Positions 1 through 6,389 of a stretch of 10,771 nucleotides of DNA are shown in pieces. The notes under the pieces were generated by a model, which ran no database searches, had not been told where the DNA came from, and worked only from the letters and a program-made list of their open reading frames with translations. The stretch is from Paracoccaceae bacterium (GTDB lineage Bacteria; Pseudomonadota; Alphaproteobacteria; Rhodobacterales; Rhodobacteraceae). Location: positions 49,838 through 60,608 of the forward strand of contig NVXA01000002.1 of the NCBI GenBank assembly GCA_002746395.1, written 5' to 3'. Both the position numbers and the translations under genes were made by a program. The first letter of the stretch is position 1, and each line of letters starts with the position of its first letter.

Positions 1-195
1 ATCAAAACCCCCTCAGATATTATGCCAAGAAAATTCTACACGTGAAAACCACTAATTTTCGGGGGGATTACCACTCTTGAAAGATCGGTTGGCAGCATCG
101 TCCAGTAGGGCAAGCAACCTGTTTATTATTCCCTTTCGGTATTTCGCCACATCTGCGGAAATGCAGAGTATATTCCCGCCTTATTCAATGCGCAG
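1..195. other. Non-coding left edge of the window
   Basis: I see no convincing gene here. A short plus-strand reading frame that opens at a TTG (77) runs straight through the terminator at 196-229 and into the end of the convergent minus-strand gene, so it is most likely chance. The stretch holds a C-run near 8-12 and a G-run near 61-66, but their flanks do not form a clean stem. It probably separates the minus-strand unit ending at 250 from whatever lies to the left. Confidence 0.5.
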
Positions 196-229
196 AAAAA
201 AGGCGGCGATGTTGAGCATCGCCGCCTTT
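196..229 (-). terminator. Intrinsic terminator of the minus-strand unit
   Basis: A perfect 13-bp inverted repeat (199-211 with 217-229, arm AAAGGCGGCGATG) encloses a 5-nt loop (212-216). Read on the minus strand it is followed by six T residues (A-run at 196-201), the form of a Rho-independent terminator. It lies about 20 nt after the stop codon at 250-252, so it should end the transcript of the two minus-strand genes to its right. Confidence 0.9.
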
Positions 230-249
230 AGTGATTATTTCCTTCGTTT

Positions 250-1293
250 TCAGCCTTCACCCGAAAGCAGCCGTTGCAGCGTCGAAGACCGGATCGGCCG
301 TTTGTAATACGAAGCGCGGGTTTTGACGAGGTTTTCAAAAATATCTACAACGTGCTCGGACGCCAGGAAATCCTCTGCTGGAATAACATTTTCCACCGGT
401 GTGCGGATAGACAGGAGCGTTTTGTATCCGCTGACGATTTCGAGCGACTGAATTATGCACTCATAGTCGACATGATCGGTTTCCCAGCGCTTGCACGCGC
501 GTACGGCAATACTAAGCGGGGCGTCTACTTCTGCGATTTTCTCGATATCCGCCGAAAGGTCCACCAGATTGGCATCCTCAGGCAAGTCATAACCTTTTCC
601 GAGGATAATATCGATAAACTGGTTTATTTCATCCGAGAAGTGTTTGTTCAGGTTCAGAACCCTGGCCAGACGTTTGACAGCCAACAACCCCATAATCTTT
701 TCGGGGGAAGGATCAGCGAGCAGACGATTCACGGTCAATGCCTTGTTCGGATTGGCCATATAGGCTGTGACCCATTGCAAGAACCCGGAATCTAACAGGC
801 CGTAGTTTTCGGCAGGAATAGTGTTAAGAAGGTCAAAGCGACCATTATTGACTGTATTCCAGATAACATTTTCTGCCGCCGCAGGTTCGCCATACTTTTG
901 AAGTGCGAGAGCATTGCCGATAGGATCGCGGCCTACACGGTATCCGAAAATGGCTTCGCCCAAGGCAGCCAACTCCGGATCCGTCAGGCTGAGAAGCCAG
1001 TTAACAGATTTCCCGAGGTCACCCGCGCGTAACAGCAGCTCCCGCTCTGTATAGTCTAGTCCGACTACAAAGTCGGAATATCCACCGGGCACAACATCGC
1101 GGTCAATTTGTCCCAAAAGCAGCTGGGCGTCTGTATTGCCACTATGGGCAAGATCTGACAGCATCTCTAAGCTTGCGGCATCTGAGCCGTTGAGCCAAGC
1201 ATCTACCGCCTCGTTGATTGTCACACTTTGGGCAAATACGTTGCTTGCGGAAAAAAACAATGCGGCAGTTGCTATAATCGCTTGGATTTTCAT
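250..1293 (-). CDS. Secreted protein of unknown function with a Sel1-like N-terminal segment
   Basis: The product is 347 residues from the chosen start. A basic residue and a hydrophobic stretch (about 3-18) lead to a probable signal peptidase site after VFA (21|22), so the protein should be periplasmic or secreted. Residues about 27-62 (AxxAWLNG...LSDLAHSGNTDAQLLLG) look like one Sel1/TPR-type helical repeat. The rest is mostly predicted helical and I recognise no catalytic motif. Cys267 and Cys279 are the only cysteines and could form a disulfide. An in-frame ATG exists five codons upstream (1308), but GGAG at 1303-1306 stands 9 nt before the ATG at 1293 and overlaps the upstream ATG, so 1293 is preferred. 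The gene follows the binding-protein/OmpA gene by 61 bp with no terminator between, so the two are probably co-transcribed. A role at the cell envelope, perhaps with the OmpA fusion, is inference. Confidence 0.8.
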   Translation of the reverse strand: MKIQAIIATAALFFSASNVFAQSVTINEAVDAWLNGSDAASLEMLSDLAHSGNTDAQLLLGQIDRDVVPGGYSDFVVGLDYTERELLLRAGDLGKSVNWLLSLTDPELAALGEAIFGYRVGRDPIGNALALQKYGEPAAAENVIWNTVNNGRFDLLNTIPAENYGLLDSGFLQWVTAYMANPNKALTVNRLLADPSPEKIMGLLAVKRLARVLNLNKHFSDEINQFIDIILGKGYDLPEDANLVDLSADIEKIAEVDAPLSIAVRACKRWETDHVDYECIIQSLEIVSGYKTLLSIRTPVENVIPAEDFLASEHVVDIFENLVKTRASYYKRPIRSSTLQRLLSGEG

Positions 1294-1302
1294 TCTATAT
1301 TG

Positions 1303-1306
1303 CTCC
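1303..1306 (-). promoter_or_regulatory. Ribosome binding site deciding the start at 1293
   Basis: On the minus strand GGAG lies 9 nt upstream of the ATG at 1291-1293. The alternative ATG at 1306-1308 overlaps this site and has only a weak purine stretch before it. This supports the shorter protein, whose signal peptide then begins MKIQ. Confidence 0.6.
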
Positions 1307-1354
1307 ATTTCCGTTTACCATGCTTGTAGGTCAACATAAGTTTCAACCTCCAGA

Positions 1355-2932
1355 TTATTGCGATACTGTTACGTTGTCTCGCAACCACACTTCAACGCGG
1401 CGGTTGATATTTCGACCACTTTTGGATTCGTTGCAGGCGAGTGGTGATATCTCACCGAAGCCCATGGCACGGATCGGCAAGCCTTCGATTCCCCCACCGG
1501 GAAGCGCAGAAATCAGAGCAGCACGAACCTCTTCGGCACGTAACTTGCTAAGACGCTGGTTGCTGGTCCCACCACCTATAGAGTCTGTGTAACCGATCAA
1601 TAGAACTTCTTTGTTGTCAAAGTCGCCAGTGGAGAGCATCTGGGCCAGGCGTTGGATATCGTCCTGCGCACGTGCGTCCAGTTGGGCCGAACCAAGCTCG
1701 AAGCGATAGGTGATCGACACACGATCTGAAGCCATCAGGTTCGCTGTCATGTCGCGCAACTGGCCGAGGGTCATTTCAACATCTGTCGGAAGGACCGCAG
1801 ACAGGTAACGCAACCCCTGTTCATCATTGCTTTGGAAGGATACTCCCAGATCAACAAATCCGTCGTTGGCAATAGCATTTTGTGCCGGTTCGGTATCAAT
1901 AAAATCGAGGAAACGGGTCAACTGTGCTGGCAGTTCCTGATTGGTCCGATAGGTATATAGACGCCGGGTAAGGGGATATTCCTCGGTCTTGATGGTGAAG
2001 GGAGTGGCAGGCACCTGAATTCCGCATACGCCGCGAATTGCCAGAACTTTTGCGTTACCCACATCCGAGAGGCTCGTTACACTAATCCCGAGAGGATCGG
2101 CAGCCACGGCCTTGGCTACATCAGCATCAGTATCAAGAATACTGGCCGTGTCAGCAATTTTAGCGCCCGCCGGATCCATAACCAGTGTATTGAAGACAGC
2201 ACCTGTGCCGCTGGTTCCGTCACGGGCATACAAGTTGATATCTGCACTCGGACCACCGATTTGCGCCCAGTTGGTTACTTTCCCCGAGAAAATCTTGGCG
2301 AGGTCCTGCTCTGCAATGGCGCGCAGTGGGTTGCTTTTAGATGTAATGATCACAAGCCCGTCCAGCGCGAAAATAGTTTGCTGCTCCGGCGAGGTAAGAT
2401 CACCCAAACCTGCAAGCTGGAAGATTGCGTTTTCTTCTTTGGTGATGGGGCGCGTCAGGACAGCAAGGCTGGCCTCTCCCGAGAAAATATCCCGCAGACC
2501 CTGAACCGAACCATTGGACTTAAGCGTGATATTAGCGAGCTCTTCACCCAATTCGTTACTCAACTGCACCTCGGCCGGCCCGTTTGGATTGAGAGACGTC
2601 ACGGTGTCACCACCGATGTCGATGCCAAATTTAAACAGTAAGTCGGCAAAAAGTTTACCTACAGCGTTCGAGTCGCCAGAAATACTGAAGTTGGAAGGGT
2701 CGGATACCGCTGTCGGGCATACATCGCCTTCGCAGGTGACCTGAAATGCGTCAATGGTCAAATCGCCCACAATCGTCCTGATTGTGTAAGTCTGTCCGTC
2801 GAAATTCAGGAATTCGCCGCTGAGCGAGGTCGCTCCGTCAAGGCTTTTCAATGTTACCGTTTCAGCGGTAGCAATGGTAGAGATTCCGACAGCAAGACTC
2901 AACGGAATTAGTTTTTTCATTTTGCGTAGCAT
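1355..2932 (-). CDS. PstS-like substrate-binding protein fused to an OmpA domain
   Basis: A 525-residue secreted fusion. Residues 1-23 form a signal peptide (cleavage probably after ATA, 23|24). Residues 24-76 are a small beta-rich segment with Cys67 and Cys72. Residues about 80-365 resemble the phosphate-type periplasmic binding fold: LDGLVIITSKSNPL (190-203), LAKIFSGKVTNWAQIGG (211-227) and RDGTSGTGAVF (237-247) match the PstS pattern. Residues about 405-518 are an OmpA C-terminal domain: GYTDS (447-451), LSKLRAEEV (461-469) and GRNINRRVEV (506-515), with Asp450 and Arg507 or Arg511 as likely diaminopimelate contacts. The protein is therefore probably held at the peptidoglycan while binding a small ligand; phosphate is likely but not proven, because no pst transport genes are nearby. 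GAGGG 8 nt before the ATG at 2932 supports this start over an internal ATG four codons later. It heads the two-gene unit ending at the terminator near 199. Confidence 0.88.
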   Translation of the reverse strand: MLRKMKKLIPLSLAVGISTIATAETVTLKSLDGATSLSGEFLNFDGQTYTIRTIVGDLTIDAFQVTCEGDVCPTAVSDPSNFSISGDSNAVGKLFADLLFKFGIDIGGDTVTSLNPNGPAEVQLSNELGEELANITLKSNGSVQGLRDIFSGEASLAVLTRPITKEENAIFQLAGLGDLTSPEQQTIFALDGLVIITSKSNPLRAIAEQDLAKIFSGKVTNWAQIGGPSADINLYARDGTSGTGAVFNTLVMDPAGAKIADTASILDTDADVAKAVAADPLGISVTSLSDVGNAKVLAIRGVCGIQVPATPFTIKTEEYPLTRRLYTYRTNQELPAQLTRFLDFIDTEPAQNAIANDGFVDLGVSFQSNDEQGLRYLSAVLPTDVEMTLGQLRDMTANLMASDRVSITYRFELGSAQLDARAQDDIQRLAQMLSTGDFDNKEVLLIGYTDSIGGGTSNQRLSKLRAEEVRAALISALPGGGIEGLPIRAMGFGEISPLACNESKSGRNINRRVEVWLRDNVTVSQ

Positions 2933-3327
2933 GTGTTCTACCCTCGATCGAACCCTAAGAAATTACAGAAAGTAAGGTGATGTGTCCGGTTTCACCAAAT
3001 GGTAAAAATGGACGCACTCGATAATATCAACCAACCAAACACAAAGGCTACTTGTTATATATTTTGCAGAAACCTTGATGGAACAGCACAAGACATCTCG
3101 CAACGGAAGTTATACTGCACGGTGGTTAAGTGCTTGTAAACAGAAAATAACATCTCAAACAGATATAGTCGGCGCTAGGATGAAAATCCACTCAATCTGT
3201 TGATTTCATGTAACCAAGCAGGAGATTGATCAAAGACAAACCAGCCAGACTGCGTATCACCCTCCTCTACTCGCGGATAAAAGCACATTCTGCCACCTCG
3301 CCTCCGTTCTGTTCGGGCTAGATAACC
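2933..3327. other. Non-coding region upstream of the fusion gene, with weak promoter-like elements
   Basis: About 395 bp, richer in A and T than the genes, without a supported gene. It must hold the promoter of the minus-strand unit. The best pair I can see on the minus strand is TTGATA (3025-3030) and TTTTAC (3002-3007) with a 17-nt spacer; the second element is poor. An imperfect inverted repeat, ATGAAAATC (3180-3188) with GATTTCAT (3202-3209), lies nearer the HNH gene. I found no good Pho box, only a single CTGTAAT half-site on the minus strand near 2965. Confidence 0.4.
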
Positions 3328-3675
3328 GTGACAGGACCATTATGGCTCGCGGATATACTCGCCAACCACTATGAGGAGGCCCGTTCGCGGGCTGACTCGC
3401 TTCTCGCTGGGGGCACGGCAACCGAAACTGGCTGCATCGTTACCAACACTACCAGACCTCGAAAGGTCCGCTTCCATGCTCGGCAGGTCGCTGCATACCG
3501 GCTTATCTACTGCGTTCTTAACCGGACCGTAGCGGGTTATGTCGATGTTGTCCGCCATCGGTGCCATAATCGGCTTTGCATCAATCCCGAACATCTAACG
3601 ATCGGGAACCGCGCAGATAACAAACGTGATGAATGGGATTACCTGGCGAACGGCGTTGACTTCGACCTGCTCTGA
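3328..3675 (+). CDS. Small HNH-type nuclease-like protein
   Basis: A 115-residue protein. Its C-terminal half carries the pattern of phage/roseobacter-type HNH proteins: RHRCHNRLCINPEHL (76-90) followed by NRADNKRDEW (94-103). Cys79 and Cys84 are probable zinc ligands; His77, Asn86 and His89 are the likely HNH triad, though which residues are catalytic cannot be settled by eye. The N-terminal half includes TGCI (34-37) and KVRFHARQVAAYRLIYCVL (46-64), the beta-strand and recognition part usual before the motif. There is no signal peptide or membrane segment, so it should be cytoplasmic. The start is GTG at 3328, the first start codon after an in-frame TAG at 3319-3321; no later start precedes the motif. 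No Shine-Dalgarno sequence is visible before it. The gene stands alone on the plus strand between two non-coding stretches, with no phage, restriction or toxin partner. DNA nicking or cleavage is inferred from the family. Confidence 0.75.
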   Translation: MTGPLWLADILANHYEEARSRADSLLAGGTATETGCIVTNTTRPRKVRFHARQVAAYRLIYCVLNRTVAGYVDVVRHRCHNRLCINPEHLTIGNRADNKRDEWDYLANGVDFDLL

Positions 3676-3970
3676 TATGTGGCACTGCCTATAACTGAAG
3701 GGGTATAAGACACCCGATACACCCGTACATCAGCGCAATACTGGTGCGAGGGAGAAAGCATACTGGTATATTACCCTATATTTCTAGAGACTTAGAAAAT
3801 TGGCGGCCAACGGCGCTAGCAGTTGAGTACCCGCAATAAAACAACAGCTTAAGACCAAAGCAGCCATTTCATGGAGCCTACCATCAGAGATGGCACTCTG
3901 GGGCACCGAATGGGGCATACGGGGCGTCAGGACGGTTAATAACATCTATGCACAGTGGCTTAGTGGTGTC
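3676..3970. other. Non-coding region between the HNH gene and tRNA-Gln
   Basis: About 295 bp without a supported gene. It contains a short hairpin, TTTCTA (3781-3786) with TAGAAA (3793-3798), another of five pairs, CCATC...GATGG (near 3880-3892), and the octamer ATACTGGT twice (near 3739 and 3762). None of these has the stem strength plus T-run expected of a terminator, so I do not see where the tRNA transcript ends. Confidence 0.4.
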
Positions 3971-4045
3971 TGGCTGGGATGGTAGGATTCGAACCTACGA
4001 TACACGCTACCAAAAAGCGTTGCCTTACCACTTGGCTACATCCCA
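3971..4045 (-). tRNA. tRNA-Gln (anticodon TTG)
   Basis: The minus strand folds into a complete 75-nt cloverleaf. The acceptor stem TGGGATG/CATCCCA is perfect. The D-arm reads AGCCAAGTGGTAAGGC. The anticodon stem ACGCT/AGCGT encloses the loop TTTTGGT with anticodon TTG at 4013-4011. The T-arm is GTAGG-TTCGAAT-CCTAC. The discriminator base is G and CCA is encoded at 3973-3971. The arrangement and loop match bacterial tRNA-Gln reading CAA (and CAG by wobble). It lies 74 bp downstream of kdsA on the same strand and has a plausible promoter of its own. Confidence 0.97.
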
Positions 4046-4055
4046 ACTTATACGC

Positions 4056-4084
4056 TTCATAAATAGGCTGTCGTCCGGTCGCAA
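4056..4084 (-). promoter_or_regulatory. Candidate sigma70-type promoter of tRNA-Gln
   Basis: On the minus strand TTGCGA (4084-4079) and TATGAA (4061-4056) are separated by 17 nt, and the -10 element ends 10 nt before the tRNA 5' end at 4045. Position, spacing and fit to the consensus are all reasonable for a tRNA promoter. Co-transcription with kdsA cannot be excluded, because no clear terminator follows kdsA. Confidence 0.45.
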
Positions 4085-4119
4085 GGGGAAATTTGCATAC
4101 ACCTGCAAGGGGGGCATAT

Positions 4120-4959
4120 TTATCGACCGGCGTTCGCATTTGCCTTCGCTAACCTATCAAAACCCATCAATGTCGCGATCAAATCCGGCATTTGAGAAAG
4201 CGGGGTCATGTTTGGCCCGTCTGAGGGGGCGTTGTCTGGTGTCTCGTGCGTTTCCAGAAACACACCAGCAACCCCTACGGCAACAGCCGCGCGGGCGATT
4301 ATGGGCGCAAATTTGCGTTGCCCACCCGACGCAGCACCCTGCCCGCCGGGCTGTTGCACGCTGTGTGTGGCATCCATAATTACCGGGTAACCGGTATCTG
4401 ACAGAATAGGTAAAGACCGCATATCGTTGACGAGGGTGTTATAACCAAAACTTGTTCCACGCTCTGTCAGCAGAATGTTTTCGTTGCCGGTAGAGGCTAC
4501 CTTTTGCGCGACGTGCGGCATGTCCCACGGGGCCAAAAACTGGCCTTTCTTGATGTTTACCGGTTTGCCAGTCACCCCTGCGGCCAACAGCAAATCTGTT
4601 TGGCGGCACAGAAACGCAGGGATTTGCAGAATATCCACACATTCAGCAACAGGCGCGCAGTGATCTACGGTGTGTACATCCGTTAGCACAGGGCAACCGA
4701 TACGTTCCTTCACTTGCGTCAGAATGCTTAAGCCGGCATCAAGCCCAACGCCTCTGATCCCATCTAAAGATGTTCGGTTTGCTTTGTCGAAGCTTCCCTT
4801 AAAGATAAACCCAGCCCCGCTTCGGGCGCAAGCTTCGGCCAGCTTATCCGCGATCATCAATGCATGGTCTAACGTTTCAAGCTGGCACGGGCCTGCGATA
4901 ATCACCAGCGGTAGGTTGTTGGCAATCCTCACATCATCAACCCTGACGGTCTTGCACAT
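4120..4959 (-). CDS. kdsA: 3-deoxy-8-phosphooctulonate synthase (Kdo-8-P synthase)
   Basis: A cytoplasmic enzyme of 279 residues, close to the usual length of about 280. It condenses phosphoenolpyruvate with arabinose-5-phosphate to Kdo-8-phosphate, the precursor of Kdo in lipopolysaccharide and in many capsule linkers. Family motifs are plain: IAGPCQLE (21-28), KGSFDKANRTS (54-64), the PVNIKKGQF segment (133-141), DATHSVQQPGG (196-206) and ETHETPDNAPSDGPNM (236-251). Cys25, His199, Glu236 and Asp247 have the same relative spacing as the metal ligands of the Aquifex enzyme, so this should be a metal-dependent form. The ATG at 4959 has AGGTGA about 10 nt upstream. The gene starts 2 bp after the kpsE stop codon and its ribosome binding site lies within the end of kpsE, so it is almost certainly translated from the same mRNA as the capsule export genes. 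Confidence 0.95.
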   Translation of the reverse strand: MCKTVRVDDVRIANNLPLVIIAGPCQLETLDHALMIADKLAEACARSGAGFIFKGSFDKANRTSLDGIRGVGLDAGLSILTQVKERIGCPVLTDVHTVDHCAPVAECVDILQIPAFLCRQTDLLLAAGVTGKPVNIKKGQFLAPWDMPHVAQKVASTGNENILLTERGTSFGYNTLVNDMRSLPILSDTGYPVIMDATHSVQQPGGQGAASGGQRKFAPIIARAAVAVGVAGVFLETHETPDNAPSDGPNMTPLSQMPDLIATLMGFDRLAKANANAGR

Positions 4960-4961
4960 CG

Positions 4962-6389
4962 TTATACACTCACCTGCTCGCGTAGGATTGCAATTGTTAA
5001 TGAAAGCATAATGTATATCCCCATGAAGATAATGAACGCCAAAACCGTACTTTCAAACTTGCGAGGGTATGTCGGCACGTCGGGTGCGATAGGTGTTACA
5101 CCAATGCTCAGGTATCGCACCTGCCGGTTTGCATCCACACGGGCGGTTTCAAGCAGTTGCAACGATTGTTGAAGCATTAATTGCCGTGTCATCATGTTTG
5201 CTTCAGCGACTTGCAACTCGCCGGAAATCGTAGCCAAGGAAACACTGCTGGTGGTTGTCTCTGTCAGTTTTTGACGTAAAAACGCGACACGTTCTACACG
5301 CCGATCAATCTCGCGTTGCAAAATATCCGCGCGTATTTCGTTGGGATTTTGGTTGTCGAGTATCTCGGCTAGTTCAAGCAGCTTGTCTTCTATTTGTAAT
5401 TCCAACGAATTGATAATGCCCATCTGTGACGCAATTTCTGCATCAGCACTTAACACGCCACGGGTTTGTTGCAGACGTAGAACTTCTGCTTGCGCTAGGA
5501 ACATTTCAGTCTCGGCTGTGTCATAGGCTTGCTGCGCGCCGCGCATTTGATCTTCGCGCACGCGCTGTGACAGTTCATCAACACGTTCTTCGGCAAACCG
5601 GATCAGGGCGTTTGAAAACGCCTGCGAATCTTCGGGAGTGGCAGCGGTCACCTCAAGATGGATGACGCCCTCGGTCAAATCATACCCGACTTTTACATTA
5701 TCTTTATAAAGACTGTACGCGGATTCCATATTGGCGTCCTCTGGAAGACGCTTTAGATCATCAATAAAGTCTTGCTGGAAATGGGCGCGGTATCCCAGTT
5801 CAGCGTCAAGGCGCATCATCGCCTCGCGCGATGTTAGATAGCCCTGCACTGTTATTGAATCAGCAGAATTGGCAAACCCGGTGCCGGAAAACAAACCACC
5901 AAGACCGCTGGCACCAGCTGACTCAGATTTTTGGATAACGAATTGCGATTCCGTTTCATACATATCTGTCGCTTCGGTGTAATAGTACCGCCCAACAAGA
6001 AAGGTCGGCAACACAACAAAAAACAACAACCGCGCCATAAGTAAAACCAGACGCACGCGGCGCCGACGGATCAAATCCCGTTGAATTGCATGAACTTCGG
6101 CCAGACGTTCCGCATCATTCAGCATAACGTTTGCAGAAACTTGCTCGCTTATTCCTGTGCCTTCATTTGGCGACGTCGCGCTATCGCCAGTTTTGCCAAC
6201 GTTAATCAGCGACACGTCATCGTGAAGAACATCTATCCCCAGCTCTTCCAGCAGGCGTGCGGCATGCTCGTCATCAGTTGCTTCAAGCCCTATGCGCCGT
6301 GCTTTTTGGCGCGCCTTGCGCAGATATGCGCGCGTACGCTTCGGTGTTGGCTTGCTTTCATCATCTGATGGGGTTTCGTCGTTAGCCAT
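4962..6389 (-). CDS. kpsE: Capsule polysaccharide export inner-membrane protein, KpsE/BexC/CtrB family
   Basis: From the chosen start the product has 475 residues. Residues 1-105 are polar and charged, with a Lys/Arg-rich stretch near 16-32, and should be cytoplasmic. A membrane segment spans about 112-133, a large periplasmic region about 134-445 contains long helical, coiled-coil-like stretches (about 275-410), a proline-rich PDVPTYPRK motif precedes the second membrane segment (about 447-469), and a short tail ends in the cytoplasm. This is the topology of polysaccharide co-polymerase proteins of ABC-type capsule exporters, which link the inner-membrane transporter to the outer-membrane channel. 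An open frame continues 31 codons upstream (to 6482), but that part would overlap kpsT by 100 bp; the ATG at 6389 overlaps the kpsT stop by 8 bp (ATGGCTAA), the expected coupled arrangement. The ribosome binding site before it is weak, which suggests translation depends on kpsT. At 475 residues it is longer than E. coli KpsE (about 380), mainly at the N-terminus. Confidence 0.85.
   Translation of the reverse strand: MANDETPSDDESKPTPKRTRAYLRKARQKARRIGLEATDDEHAARLLEELGIDVLHDDVSLINVGKTGDSATSPNEGTGISEQVSANVMLNDAERLAEVHAIQRDLIRRRRVRLVLLMARLLFFVVLPTFLVGRYYYTEATDMYETESQFVIQKSESAGASGLGGLFSGTGFANSADSITVQGYLTSREAMMRLDAELGYRAHFQQDFIDDLKRLPEDANMESAYSLYKDNVKVGYDLTEGVIHLEVTAATPEDSQAFSNALIRFAEERVDELSQRVREDQMRGAQQAYDTAETEMFLAQAEVLRLQQTRGVLSADAEIASQMGIINSLELQIEDKLLELAEILDNQNPNEIRADILQREIDRRVERVAFLRQKLTETTTSSVSLATISGELQVAEANMMTRQLMLQQSLQLLETARVDANRQVRYLSIGVTPIAPDVPTYPRKFESTVLAFIIFMGIYIMLSLTIAILREQVSV

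Noticed and set aside
274..795. Plus-strand open frame of 173 codons
   Set aside because: It is antisense to the secreted minus-strand gene, which has a signal peptide, ribosome binding site and terminator; the plus frame has no recognisable features.
2112..2744. Three overlapping plus-strand open frames opposite the binding-protein domain
   Set aside because: They lie antisense to a gene with clear PstS-like motifs and show no family features.
2933..3060. Pho box upstream of the PstS-like fusion gene
   Set aside because: Only one CTGTAAT half-site is seen; no second copy at the required spacing, so phosphate control is not supported.
3180..3209. Imperfect inverted repeat ATGAAAATC/GATTTCAT as an operator or terminator
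   Set aside because: It has a bulge, a 13-nt loop and no T-run, and repeats of this quality are expected by chance in an AT-rich stretch.
3781..3798. Hairpin TTTCTA/TAGAAA as the tRNA or HNH terminator
   Set aside because: The stem is short, AT-rich and not followed by a T-run on either strand.
3328..4045. Integrated element at tRNA-Gln, with the HNH gene as cargo
   Set aside because: There is no integrase, and I see no second copy of the tRNA 3' end that could be an attachment site in the window.
3948..4379. Plus-strand open frame of 143 codons across the tRNA region
   Set aside because: It reads the complement of tRNA-Gln and then the complement of the kdsA end. The GRIRTYDTRYQ-like string is the known artefact of translating antisense tRNA.
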